The notes under the pieces: model-generated
Told to the model about the DNA's origin: nothing
Databases searched by the model: none
What the model saw: only the letters and a program-made list of their open reading frames with translations
Source: Pirellulaceae bacterium
Lineage (GTDB): Bacteria > Planctomycetota > Planctomycetia > Pirellulales > Pirellulaceae
Assembly: GCA_013002105.1 (NCBI GenBank)
Contig: JABDKS010000395.1
Coordinates: forward strand, 1-29,346
DNA: 29,346 nucleotides
Reading direction: 5' to 3'
In this document: positions 1 through 8,890 of the stretch, piece after piece
Layout of the letters: each line of letters opens with the position of its first letter
Numbering within the stretch: position 1 is the stretch's first letter
Position numbers and translations under genes: made by a program

Positions 1-46
1 GGCCAGGACCTGTCCTGGCGCAGCGGTGCCAGGACAGGTCCTGGCC
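1..46. repeat. Nested palindromic extragenic repeat, copy 1
   Basis: Perfect inverted repeat with 19-bp arms: GGCCAGGACCTGTCCTGGC at 1-19 and its exact reverse complement at 28-46, separated by 8 bases (20-27). Each arm is itself a small palindrome (CCAGGA, 4-base loop, TCCTGG), so the DNA or RNA can fold either as one long hairpin or as two small ones. The right arm is followed by CTACG, as in copy 2 at 7305-7362; the matching CGTAG on the left would lie outside the window. This resembles REP-type or MITE-like elements, but no transposase gene is seen here. Confidence 0.85.
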
Positions 47-248
47 TACGATTGATCCCACGTATTAAGTAAAAATGCTCCAGACGCAATGCGGTCAGCG
101 GTGGCGTTGGAAGTCAAAACGTCCGTGGGTCGACGTGACACGGGTCGACCGATATGACTAGTCATTCATGGCGACACCTCGATGATTCGAGACCAAGCGT
201 CACGCCAATCACCGACATCGCCGACCAATCGATGCCCCCCATCACCCA

Positions 249-1127
249 ATGACAACTCCCGCCACTTCCTTGATCGAGCACCACAGCGGTTTGCGTTGGC
301 GCATCGGTGTGTGGTGGATGATTCTTCACACCGCTCTGGCCGAACGGCTTGTCTATCGAGGTGATTTTGCGCTGGGCACGCTGATGCGATTTCTGCCGAT
401 CATCACGCAGATTTTTTTGTGGTCGGCCGTGTTCAGCGCGATCCCGGTGGCCAAAGGGGCCGATGAAGTGTCGATCGGCGGATTCCGATTCCACGACATC
501 GTTGCCTACTATCTGCTGACAATGATCGCGCGGGCGTTTTCCAGCATGCCGGGACTCGCATCGGGCATTGCCACTCAGATCCGCGACGGTGAAATCAAAC
601 GGTATTTGATTCAACCGATTGACCTGATTGGTTTCCTGCTGCTGACTCGGATCGCACACAAAATCGCTTACTACACCGTCGCCATTGCACCCTTTGCGTT
701 GGTTTTCTTCCTGTGTCGGGACTACTTTATCGACGGCTGGCCGTCGTGGCCGGTGCTGTTGGGTTTCATCGCGTCGCTGATCATGGGTTTTTTGATTGGA
801 TTTTTTCTCGAAGCCGCGATCGGGATGATTGGTTTTTGGTTTTTGGAAGTCACTTCGCTGCTGTTCATCTATATGTTGTTCAGCTTTTTTCTGTCCGGGC
901 ATATGTTCCCGCTCACGTTGTTGCCCGACACGATTGAACCCTTCGTGAACTTCCTGCCTCTGAAATATCTCGCCTATTTTCCCGCCGCAGTCTTTCTTGG
1001 CAAAGTGCCGCCGGAAGATCTACCGATGGAGTTGGCGATAGAAGCGGCTTGGTTGGTGTTTTTCATTCTGCTCTGTCGCATGGCCTATGCAAAAGGCGTC
1101 ACGCGTTACAGCGGTTACGGCGGCTAG
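249..1127 (+). CDS. ABC-2 family transporter permease
   Basis: A 292-residue integral membrane protein that looks like the permease subunit of an ABC-2 type exporter of the PF06182-like family. After a short cytoplasmic N-terminus come about six hydrophobic segments (for example near residues 40-60, 85-105, 135-155, 165-185, 190-215 and 260-280), with the DGEIKRYLIQPID loop after the second one, a typical feature of these permeases. The start at 249 has no strong ribosome binding site, but no better start exists; an in-frame ATG at residue 24 would remove part of the N-terminus. No ATPase gene or second permease is visible inside the window; the partners probably lie to the left. It ends 11 bp from the convergent DUF2817 gene. 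The substrate cannot be told from the sequence. Confidence 0.85.
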   Translation: MTTPATSLIEHHSGLRWRIGVWWMILHTALAERLVYRGDFALGTLMRFLPIITQIFLWSAVFSAIPVAKGADEVSIGGFRFHDIVAYYLLTMIARAFSSMPGLASGIATQIRDGEIKRYLIQPIDLIGFLLLTRIAHKIAYYTVAIAPFALVFFLCRDYFIDGWPSWPVLLGFIASLIMGFLIGFFLEAAIGMIGFWFLEVTSLLFIYMLFSFFLSGHMFPLTLLPDTIEPFVNFLPLKYLAYFPAAVFLGKVPPEDLPMELAIEAAWLVFFILLCRMAYAKGVTRYSGYGG

Positions 1128-1138
1128 CCGCACACCGC

Positions 1139-2203
1139 TCAGGTCCATGACAGCTGACAGGCCTGCTGCAACATCGCGACACCCGATCGAATGACTCGCT
1201 CGCGCCATCGCGGACTCGCCGGGCAAAAACATTCGACCAATTCTCGTTTGGCGCGCCGGTACGCATCATCGCCGCTCTGACAGTAGAAGTGTGCCCGGTT
1301 TTCTGCTCGCAGCGCCGCCAGCACCCGAATCACACCGTGCGTCCCAAATTCGGCCAGTGCGTAGCGGTAGTCGCGATCGCTGAAATGTTGGCACAACCAG
1401 CCACCCAATGAACCCTTGGAATCGTACGCGGTCGGACGATCGTCCGAGGTAACCTCGACAACATCGTGGCCAAAGTGCGACTCAAACCACTCCGCCTGCA
1501 CGCTCCGCTCCAACAACAACTTGCCTTCGCCCGACCGACCGAGTCCCGTGTGCAAATCCAAGTGAACTGCATTGCTCGCATCGCCAACCCAAGCATCAAT
1601 GTTGTCTTGAATAATCTTGGTCGACTCTGACGCATACTGTCCGCCGAAAAACAATCCCCGGGGAAACTCGTACTGCCCACCAGCGATCGCTTGCTTGACC
1701 GATTGCAGTCCGTTTCGAGCAATTGTTGCAATCGCTTTGGCGCGAAATGGCTCCCAATGACTTGGTGGCGATTGGGGGTTCAACAAACCATTAAACTGCT
1801 TGTACGCCGCCGGCGCCCCTCGGTAATCATCGTCGTTGATATGGAAGTTACGATTCAGATCGACATTCTCCTCGTTCCAACGCCGCAAGTTCGCGAACCC
1901 GAATGGATTGATCGCATGTAACAGCACGATGCGACTACCGTTGGCGTTCAGGTCATCGGCCAACTGCTGCATCCAAGCCAATTGGACGGCGCTGCCAAAA
2001 AAACCTTCAACTCCGTGTAATCCAGATGAGAACACGCTTGCGTGGGGAGCCGTCGCATCGCCCAAAACCGCAACATCGATCGTCAAATCACGATCGCACG
2101 GCACGGGGTATTGCAGCAACTCTGCATGCATCCGCTGCGCCGCGTTGCGAAATCGATCGCGTGCCTCGAAATAGTCTTGCGAAAAATAAGCCGCTGGATC
2201 CAT
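1139..2203 (-). CDS. DUF2817 family M14-like metallopeptidase
   Basis: A 354-residue protein of the DUF2817 family, which is related to M14 zinc carboxypeptidases. The zinc-site pattern is visible: H-x-x-E in GLHGVEG (H63, E66), the NPFGF and VDLNRNF stretches (about residues 99-120) and a third histidine in HLDLHTGLG (residues 214-222). It would be expected to cleave small peptides or amide bonds; the substrate is unknown. The reading frame stays open upstream to 2374, but that extension overlaps the methyltransferase gene. The ATG at 2203 is preceded by a GGGAAG-type ribosome binding site and lies 23 bp behind the methyltransferase stop, so it is the chosen start. No signal peptide is seen. 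It is the last gene of a four-gene minus-strand operon that begins at 3849. Confidence 0.85.
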   Translation of the reverse strand: MDPAAYFSQDYFEARDRFRNAAQRMHAELLQYPVPCDRDLTIDVAVLGDATAPHASVFSSGLHGVEGFFGSAVQLAWMQQLADDLNANGSRIVLLHAINPFGFANLRRWNEENVDLNRNFHINDDDYRGAPAAYKQFNGLLNPQSPPSHWEPFRAKAIATIARNGLQSVKQAIAGGQYEFPRGLFFGGQYASESTKIIQDNIDAWVGDASNAVHLDLHTGLGRSGEGKLLLERSVQAEWFESHFGHDVVEVTSDDRPTAYDSKGSLGGWLCQHFSDRDYRYALAEFGTHGVIRVLAALRAENRAHFYCQSGDDAYRRAKRELVECFCPASPRWRERVIRSGVAMLQQACQLSWT

Positions 2204-2226
2204 CGTCCGCTTCCCGTCCGCGTGCG

Positions 2227-2955
2227 TCACTTGCGTGCCTGCAACACCGTCCACAACAAATATCGCCAAGGGCAATCGACCACGGCAAACCCTGATTCGC
2301 TCAACCACTTCATCTGATCGCTCATCGTGTCGTGGTGATCGTGATCGCGTTGGTGTTGCATCCACATCTCCCATTCTTGCTCACTCGAACCGGCACCCAG
2401 CGAAATCGATTTCCAATGGTCGATGTGACGTTGGTACAGATCGGGTGTTTCGCCCGCATGCTGATCGGCATACGCAAACACTCCACCTGGTTTCAGCCAG
2501 CGATAGATTTCGGCAAACAACGCTTGCTTTTCCCGGCCGGTCAAATGGTGCAACGAAATACTGGAAGCAACGAGACCGAACGATTCGTCTTGGTAGGACA
2601 GGTCGCGAAAATCACGTTGGTCGTGCCGAAATCGTTCGTGCGTTCCCAATCGGTCACGGCAATCCTGCAATGACTCAGCCGACAAATCGACCAGGCAAAT
2701 ATCTGATTCCGCAAACCGGTCGGCCAATAACGCCGATAGGTTCCCCGTTCCAGCGCCCAGTTCCAAGATCGACTGGGGCTCGAGATCCGGCGGCAAGTAT
2801 TCCAGCAATGCCCAGAACATTTCACGGTAACGGGGAAAGCAGCGTTCGATCACCGCCGTGTAATCTTCGCTCAGCGAATCAAAGAACCGTCCCACACTGC
2901 CGTCAGCACTCCGTACTACGTCAGGGTCAGATAATTCAGCATCATCGTCAGTCAT
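2227..2955 (-). CDS. Class I SAM-dependent methyltransferase
   Basis: A 242-residue protein with the Rossmann-fold methyltransferase motifs in order: motif I ILELGAGTGNLSALLA (about residues 63-78), an acidic end of strand 2 in CLVDLSAESL, the post-I region ending FGLVASSISLHHL, and LKPGGVFAYAD (motif III-like). This is the Methyltransf_11/25 type that uses S-adenosylmethionine. The methyl acceptor is not evident; the HHLTGREKQALFAEIYRWLKPGG pattern is shared by many small-molecule and lipid methyltransferases. It starts 13 bp after the end of the CxxC hypothetical gene and ends 23 bp before the DUF2817 start, so all four genes are probably co-transcribed. Confidence 0.88.
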   Translation of the reverse strand: MTDDDAELSDPDVVRSADGSVGRFFDSLSEDYTAVIERCFPRYREMFWALLEYLPPDLEPQSILELGAGTGNLSALLADRFAESDICLVDLSAESLQDCRDRLGTHERFRHDQRDFRDLSYQDESFGLVASSISLHHLTGREKQALFAEIYRWLKPGGVFAYADQHAGETPDLYQRHIDHWKSISLGAGSSEQEWEMWMQHQRDHDHHDTMSDQMKWLSESGFAVVDCPWRYLLWTVLQARK

Positions 2956-2968
2956 CGCTGCGCAAACC

Positions 2969-3523
2969 CTATTGAGACGGATCGTTTTGAGTCGCCAACC
3001 ATTGTGCCAACTCTTTCAGTTCACGCGGATCCATGGACATCACCAGCTCGCGTCGGTGGACACTGTGAACTGCCAGAATCTGATCGCTGCGAAAGATGAT
3101 TTCATCGCCCGATCGGATGGAGTGCAATCTGGATTCGACCAACGGATTGTCGACGCGACCGCAATACAGATCTCCATCACGCGAATTAATTTGCACCCAA
3201 AAATCTTCGCCCCATCCTCGCGCCGGGACGTCTTGCGGCGGTAGCGGCAGCAACGTGGCGGGGTGCTCGTGCCTCAGAATCGGTTTAGACATCTGCCCGT
3301 CGCAAGATGGGCAAGTGCAACCCGCGGCCGCGTCGGGATGCATCGAAAACCGCGGTGAATCAATCCGCAGTTCAACGAAATGCCCGACCGACAAATGCCG
3401 TTTCAAAACCGGATGCGGAATTTGAAACTGCGCACCATATTCGCGCTGCATCGCGACGCCGTCGATCAAAACATAAGCATTATCAAACGATTGCGATTCG
3501 AATTTTTGTTGCATTGGATTCAT
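2969..3523 (-). CDS. Hypothetical protein with a CxCPxC-type motif
   Basis: A 184-residue soluble protein that I cannot assign with confidence. The N-terminal half holds the cysteine motif CTCPSCDGQ (around residues 69-77), which could bind zinc. The C-terminal half holds GEDFWVQINSRDGDLYCGRV followed by DNPLVESRLHSIRSGDEI; this faintly resembles the DUF2314 fold, in which a short beta domain binds nothing known, but the match is only by eye. No signal peptide or membrane segment is present. Its ATG overlaps the stop codon of the upstream cupin gene by 4 bp (ATGA), so translation is probably coupled, and it is followed after 13 bp by the methyltransferase. Confidence 0.75.
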   Translation of the reverse strand: MNPMQQKFESQSFDNAYVLIDGVAMQREYGAQFQIPHPVLKRHLSVGHFVELRIDSPRFSMHPDAAAGCTCPSCDGQMSKPILRHEHPATLLPLPPQDVPARGWGEDFWVQINSRDGDLYCGRVDNPLVESRLHSIRSGDEIIFRSDQILAVHSVHRRELVMSMDPRELKELAQWLATQNDPSQ

Positions 3524-3849
3524 GATTCTTCGTCACGATAAAAAACCGCCAGCCAAACGGTCGGCTCGTCTGCCGATGTCCAATCGACACGGTGCTTGCG
3601 GTGCGGGGTGATGTTGATCCAATCCCCCGGCAACAATTTGACTGCCTCCGCCTGATCCTCGAACTCAAGTCGTGCTGCGCCTTTGAGCACTACCACCCAT
3701 TCGGCCTCCTCCTGATCGTACCAATCGTGTGGCCCGGTCGCGTGCCCCGTGGAGACAATTCTCTCGATACGCACGTGGGACCCCTGCAGGAGTGTATGCG
3801 TCAGTTCGTCTGGCAGTGATTCGGGGAGATTGGCAAAGAGGTTTGGCAC
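3520..3849 (-). CDS. Small cupin-domain protein
   Basis: A 109-residue single-domain cupin. Motif 1 is visible as GHATGPHDWYDQEEAEWVVVLKG (a histidine and glutamate in the metal-binding register) and motif 2 as LLPGDWINITPHRKH, where the histidines complete a likely metal site. Short cupins of this type act as metal-dependent enzymes or as ligand-binding sensors; the substrate is not evident. The start codon is GTG at 3849. It is the first gene of the minus-strand operon and is divergent from the large c-haem gene, leaving 96 bp for both promoters. The 3-prime end overlaps the next gene by 4 bp. Confidence 0.82.
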   Translation of the reverse strand: MPNLFANLPESLPDELTHTLLQGSHVRIERIVSTGHATGPHDWYDQEEAEWVVVLKGAARLEFEDQAEAVKLLPGDWINITPHRKHRVDWTSADEPTVWLAVFYRDEES

Positions 3850-3932
3850 GATATCGGCTCGGATTATTTGACAGGGGAACGCGAATCGATGGTGGATCGC
3901 AATATCACCCTAACCGGACCGATCAGAGCTTT

Positions 3933-3938
3933 TATACT
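3933..3938 (+). promoter_or_regulatory. Candidate -10 box (TATACT) for the c-haem gene
   Basis: TATACT lies only 7 bases before the ATG at 3946, so transcription from it would begin at or next to the A of the start codon and give a leaderless mRNA. No convincing -35 box stands at the usual distance, and no ribosome binding site precedes the ATG. This is a sequence-only guess. Confidence 0.3.
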
Positions 3939-3945
3939 GTCAACC

Positions 3946-6900
3946 ATGAGATTTCGATTTGTCAATTTGATCCTAGCGGCCAGTTTGGGTGTCCATATCC
4001 TCGCATTGGCAGCGATGCCCCACGGCGCGGTGGCCGATGATGATTCCGAACGTTCCTTGGAGTTGTTCGAAAAACACGTCCGTCCATTGCTGCTGGATCA
4101 ATGCATTCGTTGCCACGGGCCTGAGAAGCAACAGGGTGGTCTGCGACTCGATTCAGCAAAATGGTTGCGAAAGGGTGGCGACTCCGGACCGATCCTGTCA
4201 CCGGGTGATCCAGACGAAAGTCTTTTGATCCGGGCCGTTCGCTACAAGGATCCGGCGCTGGAGATGCCACCACGCGGTCGACTACCCGACACGACCATCG
4301 CTGCGCTGGAAGACTGGGTCGCGCTGGGCGGGGTGGACCCGCGTGTCGCAGATGATCCCGCCGCGTCGACCAAAGACAACGCGCCTACTATCCAAGCAGG
4401 CAAGCAGTTCTGGTCGTTTCAGCCGATCCAGGATCCACCGTTGCCTCCAGTGCATCGATCTGATTGGCCAGTCACATCCATCGATCATTTTATATTGGCA
4501 CGCATGGAGCAGGCCGGTTTACACCCCGCTCGACCGGCAGATCGCCCTACATTGATCCGCCGCGTTTACTACGACCTGATCGGACTGCCGCCAACACCGG
4601 CCCAGGTGACACAATTCGCCAACGATGATTCACCCACCGCGTACGCGGACTTGATTGATCGTTTACTCGATTCACCCGAGTTCGGTCAGCGTTGGGGACG
4701 GCATTGGTTGGATGTCGTTCGATTTGCCCAGTCCAGCGGCGGCGGACGAACGCTGTTGTTTCCCAACGCGTGGCGATATCGCGACTACGTGATCGATTCG
4801 TTTAACAACGACTTGCCCTACGACCAATTTGTTCGTGAGCAAATTGCCGGCGACTTACTCGAGCACACTCACTGGCAAGACAAACGTCGTAAGCTAACTG
4901 CCACGGCTTACCTGCTATTGGGACCAACCAATTATGAACTCCAAGACAAAGACATCTTGGAAATGGACGTTGTCGACGAACAAATCGACACGATTGGCAA
5001 ATCGATGCTGGGCATGACGATCGGCTGTGCGCGTTGCCACGATCACAAATTCGATCCGATCCCGACCGAAGACTACTATGCGTTGGCCGGCATTTTAAAA
5101 AGCACCAAGGCGATGATTCATTCCAATGTTTCGACTTGGAACAAGGTGACGTTGCCTGTGTCCCCGGACGAAGAATCCTTGCTGCAGGAACACGAACAAT
5201 CTCTGGTGGTCCTCCGCAACCAAATCAAGGTGGCCAAGTCAGCATTGAAAAAACTCGGCGGCCGACCCAAGAACACGCGAAACAATTCCGAATTTCGTGA
5301 CATCGATTCGCAAACGATCGATGGTATCGTCGTCGACGACGTCGATGCAGAACTGATCGGCCAATGGACGCCTTCGACATCGGCGCCACGATACGTCGAC
5401 GGCAAATACATCCACGATGGAACCGCAGACAAAGGCAAAAAACAGGCGATCTTTCGTCCGCAAATTCCCGAAGCAGGCAACTACGAAATCTGGATCGGCT
5501 ATTCACCCTTCGGTAATCGCTCGACACGCGTTCCCGTGCACATCCATCATGCAACAGGCGAATCCGTCGTCCTAATTAATCAGAAACAGAAACCCGAAAT
5601 CGACGACGCCTTCACGTCGGTCGGTGTGTTCGCACTCGATCCAGAACGCGATGTCCGCATCGTGATTTCCAACGAAGGAACCGAAGATGGTGTCGTGATC
5701 GCCGACTCGGTCGTGGTGATTTCGTCCGACATTGCGGCGCTACCGACACCCGATCAAGTGGACATCCCCGCCAACATCGCATTGATTGTTCCCGATCCGA
5801 GGACGCTGGACGGGATCGTTGTCGATGACACACAGGCGACACTTGCCGGTGATTGGAAACACTCGGTCCACACGCCACCATTTGTCGGAGCGAGCTACCT
5901 CCACGACGAAAAATTGGGCAAAGGCGAAAAGTCGGCAACGTTCACTCCCGACCTGCCGTCGTCGGGCGTCTATGAAGTCCGAGTATCGCATAACACCAAC
6001 GTCCGCCGTGCCAATGATGTACCCATCACCATTCGCCACGCCGATGGTGAGACGATCGTGCGGATCAATCAGGGCGAAGAAGCTCCGATCGAAAAGTTGT
6101 TTCGGTCGCTTGGTGAATTTCGATTCGAAGCAGGGCAGGGCGGGGCGGTCACGATCGGTACCGATGGAACCGAAGGAAAATACGTGATCGTTGACGCCGT
6201 CCAGTTTTTGCCTGTCGAAGACATCGCGACGGAAAAACGCCGACGCGAAGAACTCGCCCAACGCATCGCTACCCTTGAATCGGAACTTGCCCAAGCCGAA
6301 AAACGCGGCCCGCAGCGGCCGATCGCGATGGTCACCGCCGATGACGACGATGCCGGTGACATCCACGTGGCGATTCGTGGCGTGGTCCACAACCCAGGCC
6401 CGCTGGTCAAACGCGGTGTGCTGCAGGTCGCTGCGACAGACCCGCGACCCGAGATCCCCGCTGGCGAAAGTGGCCGGCGAGAATTGGCGCAGTGGATCGC
6501 CGATGCCGACAACCCACTGACGGCGCGCGTGATGACCAACCGCATTTGGTATTGGCTGGTCGGTCGAGGCATTGTGACATCGGTCGACAATTTTGGCAGC
6601 ACAGGATCCGCCCCGACTCATCCCGAACTGCTGGACCACCTGGCGACACAGTTCGTGCAAGATGGCTGGTCCGTCAAAAAACTGATCCGTCGAATCTTGC
6701 TGTCGAGCGTCTATCAATCCAGTAGCGCCCATGATCCGGAGCAAGCCGTGATTGATCCGGAAAACAAGCTGCTTTGGCGAATGAATCGTAAACGGCTTCG
6801 CGCCGAAGACATCCGCGACACGCTGCTATTTGTCAGTGGGTCACTGGACGAAACATTCGGCGGTCCCAACGTGTCCGAGGGAACGAAATCCGAATACGGC

Positions 6901-7302
6901 TACCGGTTCACTAGCTCGCGGCGAAGCGTTTATGTGCCGGTGTTCCGCAACACGCTGCCGGAGGTATTTGAAGTCTTTGATTTTGCCGATCCCAATATCC
7001 AGCGAGGTAGTCGCACCAGCAGCACGATCGCATCGCAGGCCCTGTTATTGATGAATCACCCGTTCGTGATCGACCAGTGCGAAAAGGCAGCTGAACAACT
7101 CCTGCAAATCGACCCCTTCTCCACATCCTCAGCAATCGAGCAAGCCTACCTGCAAGTCATCGGTCGATCCCCCACGGTTGAAGAAATCGAAATTGTCGCC
7201 CCCTTCCTGGACGAGGTCAGTGATCCAACCGAGAAAGTGTCCCGCTGGGCACTCATATTTCAAACACTCTTTGAGTGCGTCGACTTTCGGTATCTAAACT
7301 AA
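3946..7302 (+). CDS. Secreted planctomycete cytochrome c / DUF1549 / DUF1553 protein with two Golvesin-like inserts
   Basis: A 1118-residue exported protein of the planctomycete PSCyt1-PSCyt2-PSD1 architecture. The signal peptide begins [16 protein letters not shown] PSCyt1 domain follows with a c-haem motif CIRCH (residues 53-57), then DUF1549 from about residue 160 ([27 protein letters not shown]), which carries a second motif [11 protein letters not shown] (361-371). Between DUF1549 and DUF1553 sit two related beta-rich modules (about residues 455-595 and 619-757), both starting with DGIVVDD and ending in a VxADSV or IVDAVQF strand, like the Golvesin/Xly-type carbohydrate-binding domain. 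A short charged coiled-coil linker leads to the C-terminal DUF1553 ([19 protein letters not shown], about residue 845 onward). The frame is open to a TTG at 3868, but only the ATG at 3946 gives a signal peptide. The next gene, a DUF1501 protein, is its regular partner. The role is thought to be periplasmic oxidation or binding of polysaccharides; this is not proven. Confidence 0.93.
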   Translation: MRFRFVNLILAASLGVHILALAAMPHGAVADDDSERSLELFEKHVRPLLLDQCIRCHGPEKQQGGLRLDSAKWLRKGGDSGPILSPGDPDESLLIRAVRYKDPALEMPPRGRLPDTTIAALEDWVALGGVDPRVADDPAASTKDNAPTIQAGKQFWSFQPIQDPPLPPVHRSDWPVTSIDHFILARMEQAGLHPARPADRPTLIRRVYYDLIGLPPTPAQVTQFANDDSPTAYADLIDRLLDSPEFGQRWGRHWLDVVRFAQSSGGGRTLLFPNAWRYRDYVIDSFNNDLPYDQFVREQIAGDLLEHTHWQDKRRKLTATAYLLLGPTNYELQDKDILEMDVVDEQIDTIGKSMLGMTIGCARCHDHKFDPIPTEDYYALAGILKSTKAMIHSNVSTWNKVTLPVSPDEESLLQEHEQSLVVLRNQIKVAKSALKKLGGRPKNTRNNSEFRDIDSQTIDGIVVDDVDAELIGQWTPSTSAPRYVDGKYIHDGTADKGKKQAIFRPQIPEAGNYEIWIGYSPFGNRSTRVPVHIHHATGESVVLINQKQKPEIDDAFTSVGVFALDPERDVRIVISNEGTEDGVVIADSVVVISSDIAALPTPDQVDIPANIALIVPDPRTLDGIVVDDTQATLAGDWKHSVHTPPFVGASYLHDEKLGKGEKSATFTPDLPSSGVYEVRVSHNTNVRRANDVPITIRHADGETIVRINQGEEAPIEKLFRSLGEFRFEAGQGGAVTIGTDGTEGKYVIVDAVQFLPVEDIATEKRRREELAQRIATLESELAQAEKRGPQRPIAMVTADDDDAGDIHVAIRGVVHNPGPLVKRGVLQVAATDPRPEIPAGESGRRELAQWIADADNPLTARVMTNRIWYWLVGRGIVTSVDNFGSTGSAPTHPELLDHLATQFVQDGWSVKKLIRRILLSSVYQSSSAHDPEQAVIDPENKLLWRMNRKRLRAEDIRDTLLFVSGSLDETFGGPNVSEGTKSEYGYRFTSSRRSVYVPVFRNTLPEVFEVFDFADPNIQRGSRTSSTIASQALLLMNHPFVIDQCEKAAEQLLQIDPFSTSSAIEQAYLQVIGRSPTVEEIEIVAPFLDEVSDPTEKVSRWALIFQTLFECVDFRYLN

Positions 7303-7304
7303 AA

Positions 7305-7362
7305 CGTAGTCCAGGACCTGTCCTGGCGTGAGCAAACTTGCCAGGACAGGTCCTGGCCTACG
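7305..7362. repeat. Nested palindromic extragenic repeat, copy 2
   Basis: Inverted repeat with 23-bp arms (7305-7327 and 7340-7362) and one mismatch, around a 12-base loop. The inner 17 bases of the left arm and all of the right arm match copy 1 at 1-46, and the ends are CGTAG and CTACG. It begins 2 bases after the stop codon of the c-haem gene, so its RNA hairpin could also affect the 3-prime end of that message, although no T tract follows. Confidence 0.85.
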
Positions 7363-7423
7363 ACTGTAAAATGAATCACCGCGAAACCTGATCCCCTCTC
7401 CCTCCTGATTCCGCCAACTGTTC

Positions 7424-8866
7424 ATGTCTCCGTTTCTGCCCTCCCGACGACAAACGCTCAAGTCAATGGCTTGTGGCTTTGGGTATTTGTCGGCCGCCGC
7501 GCTGGCCAATCGGGAAGCGATGGCTGATCGTAATGGCCTGGCCCCATCGCACAATCCGGTCGCACCTAAGCAGCCGCATTTTGCTCCGCGGGCCAAACGC
7601 GTGATCTTTGTCTTCATGCAGGGTGGTCCCAGTCAAGTCGACACGTTCGATTACAAACCGCTGCTTGCGAAACATGACGGGCAAGAGCGAGAGTTTGACG
7701 ATGCCCGGGTGTTGGCAAAAACCAAGACCATTACCAAGCATCGTGTCTTTGAGTCGCCTTGGAAATTCAAACAACACGGACAGTGCGGCCAGCACGTCAG
7801 CGAATTGTTTCCGCATATCGCCCGCCACGTCGACGACCTTTGTTTCTTGAAAGGGATGCACACCGACGGTGTTGCCCACGGACCGTCGACGCTATTCCTG
7901 CACACCGGTTCGATCAACCTGGTGCGCCCGTCGGTCGGCTCTTGGATGCTATACGGACTGGGCAGCGAGAACGAAAATTTGCCCGGCTTTGTAACCATCC
8001 AGCCATCGATGGGTAATGGCGGGCCACGCAATTTCAGCAATGCGTTTTTGCCGGCCAGTTACCAGGGCACAGCGGTCGGCCGCGCCGGAGTCGCTGCCAC
8101 CGAAGCCAAAATTCGCAACTTGGCGAATGACCAAACGCCGCCGCGCATCCAACGAGAACAGTTCGATCTGTTGCGACGACTCAATCAGGCACAAATGAAA
8201 TCGAGACCCGGCGATGCGGAACTCGAAGCGGTCGTCAATTCCTACGAACTGGCTTGGCGGATGCAAAAGCACGCTCCGGACATTTTGGATTTGGCCGACG
8301 AACCGGAGCATATCACCGCGATGTACGGGATCGGCAAAGAAGGGACCGACGATTTCGGGCGGCAATGTTTGATGGCGCGGCGACTGGCCGAAGCGGGAGT
8401 GCGATACATTCAAGTCAATTACGCCGACAACACCAACAACCCCCGCTGGGACCAGCACAGCAATCTGGAACGCCATGCCGAACATGCGTTCAACACGGAT
8501 CAACCCGTCGCTGGGTTGCTGGCCGATTTGAAACAGCGTGGATTACTCGATGACACGCTGGTCTGGTGGGGCGGTGAATTTGGTCGGACACCGTATGCGC
8601 AATCCAATGGGACCGGTCGCGATCACAACCCGTATGGGTTCACCAGTTTCTTGGCTGGCGGCGGAGTCAAAGCAGGATTCAGTTACGGTCAGACCGACGA
8701 CTTTGGCCATCACGCCATCGCGGGCAAAGTCCACATGCACGATTGGCACGCCACGCTGATGCATTTGATGGGAATCGACCACGAGCGACTGACGTTCATG
8801 CACAACGGTCGACCGTTCCGATTAACCGACGTGCATGGCGAAGTCGTCCACGACATACTGGCCTGA
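7424..8866 (+). CDS. DUF1501 family protein, probable Tat-exported
   Basis: A 480-residue DUF1501 protein, a family with an alkaline-phosphatase/sulfatase-like fold. The N-terminus SRRQTLKSMACGFGYLSAAAL is a twin-arginine type signal. Family landmarks include VIFVFMQGGPSQVDTFDYKP (about residues 62-81), FLKGMHTDGVAHGPSTLFLHTG, FGRQCLMARRLAEAGVRYIQV, WWGGEFGRTPYAQ, GRDHNPYGF and HDWHATLMHLMGI near the C-terminus. The conserved Asp and His residues could hold metal, but the enzyme activity of the family is not established. It follows the DUF1549/DUF1553 c-haem gene by 121 bp, the usual pair in planctomycetes, and is convergent to the DUF1080 gene 24 bp away. Confidence 0.93.
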   Translation: MSPFLPSRRQTLKSMACGFGYLSAAALANREAMADRNGLAPSHNPVAPKQPHFAPRAKRVIFVFMQGGPSQVDTFDYKPLLAKHDGQEREFDDARVLAKTKTITKHRVFESPWKFKQHGQCGQHVSELFPHIARHVDDLCFLKGMHTDGVAHGPSTLFLHTGSINLVRPSVGSWMLYGLGSENENLPGFVTIQPSMGNGGPRNFSNAFLPASYQGTAVGRAGVAATEAKIRNLANDQTPPRIQREQFDLLRRLNQAQMKSRPGDAELEAVVNSYELAWRMQKHAPDILDLADEPEHITAMYGIGKEGTDDFGRQCLMARRLAEAGVRYIQVNYADNTNNPRWDQHSNLERHAEHAFNTDQPVAGLLADLKQRGLLDDTLVWWGGEFGRTPYAQSNGTGRDHNPYGFTSFLAGGGVKAGFSYGQTDDFGHHAIAGKVHMHDWHATLMHLMGIDHERLTFMHNGRPFRLTDVHGEVVHDILA

Positions 8867-8890
8867 TTGCCGCGAGCGATCCGCAGCCAA

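Noticed and set aside
162..902. A 246-residue open frame on the minus strand over the ABC permease
   Set aside because: The composition is rich in Gln, His, Arg and Asp with no domain, and it lies antisense to a clear six-helix membrane protein. It is a shadow frame.
1120..1131. A perfect 12-base palindrome GCGGCTAGCCGC at the end of the ABC permease gene
   Set aside because: With a 4-base loop it leaves a 4-bp stem only, too weak to call a terminator.
3868..3945. Longer N-terminus of the c-haem protein from a TTG at 3868
   Set aside because: It would place 26 polar residues before a standard signal peptide, and it would run across the region needed for the promoters.
5740..6744. A 334-residue open frame on the minus strand
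   Set aside because: It mirrors the Golvesin-like and DUF1553 part of the plus-strand gene, which has strong domain evidence.
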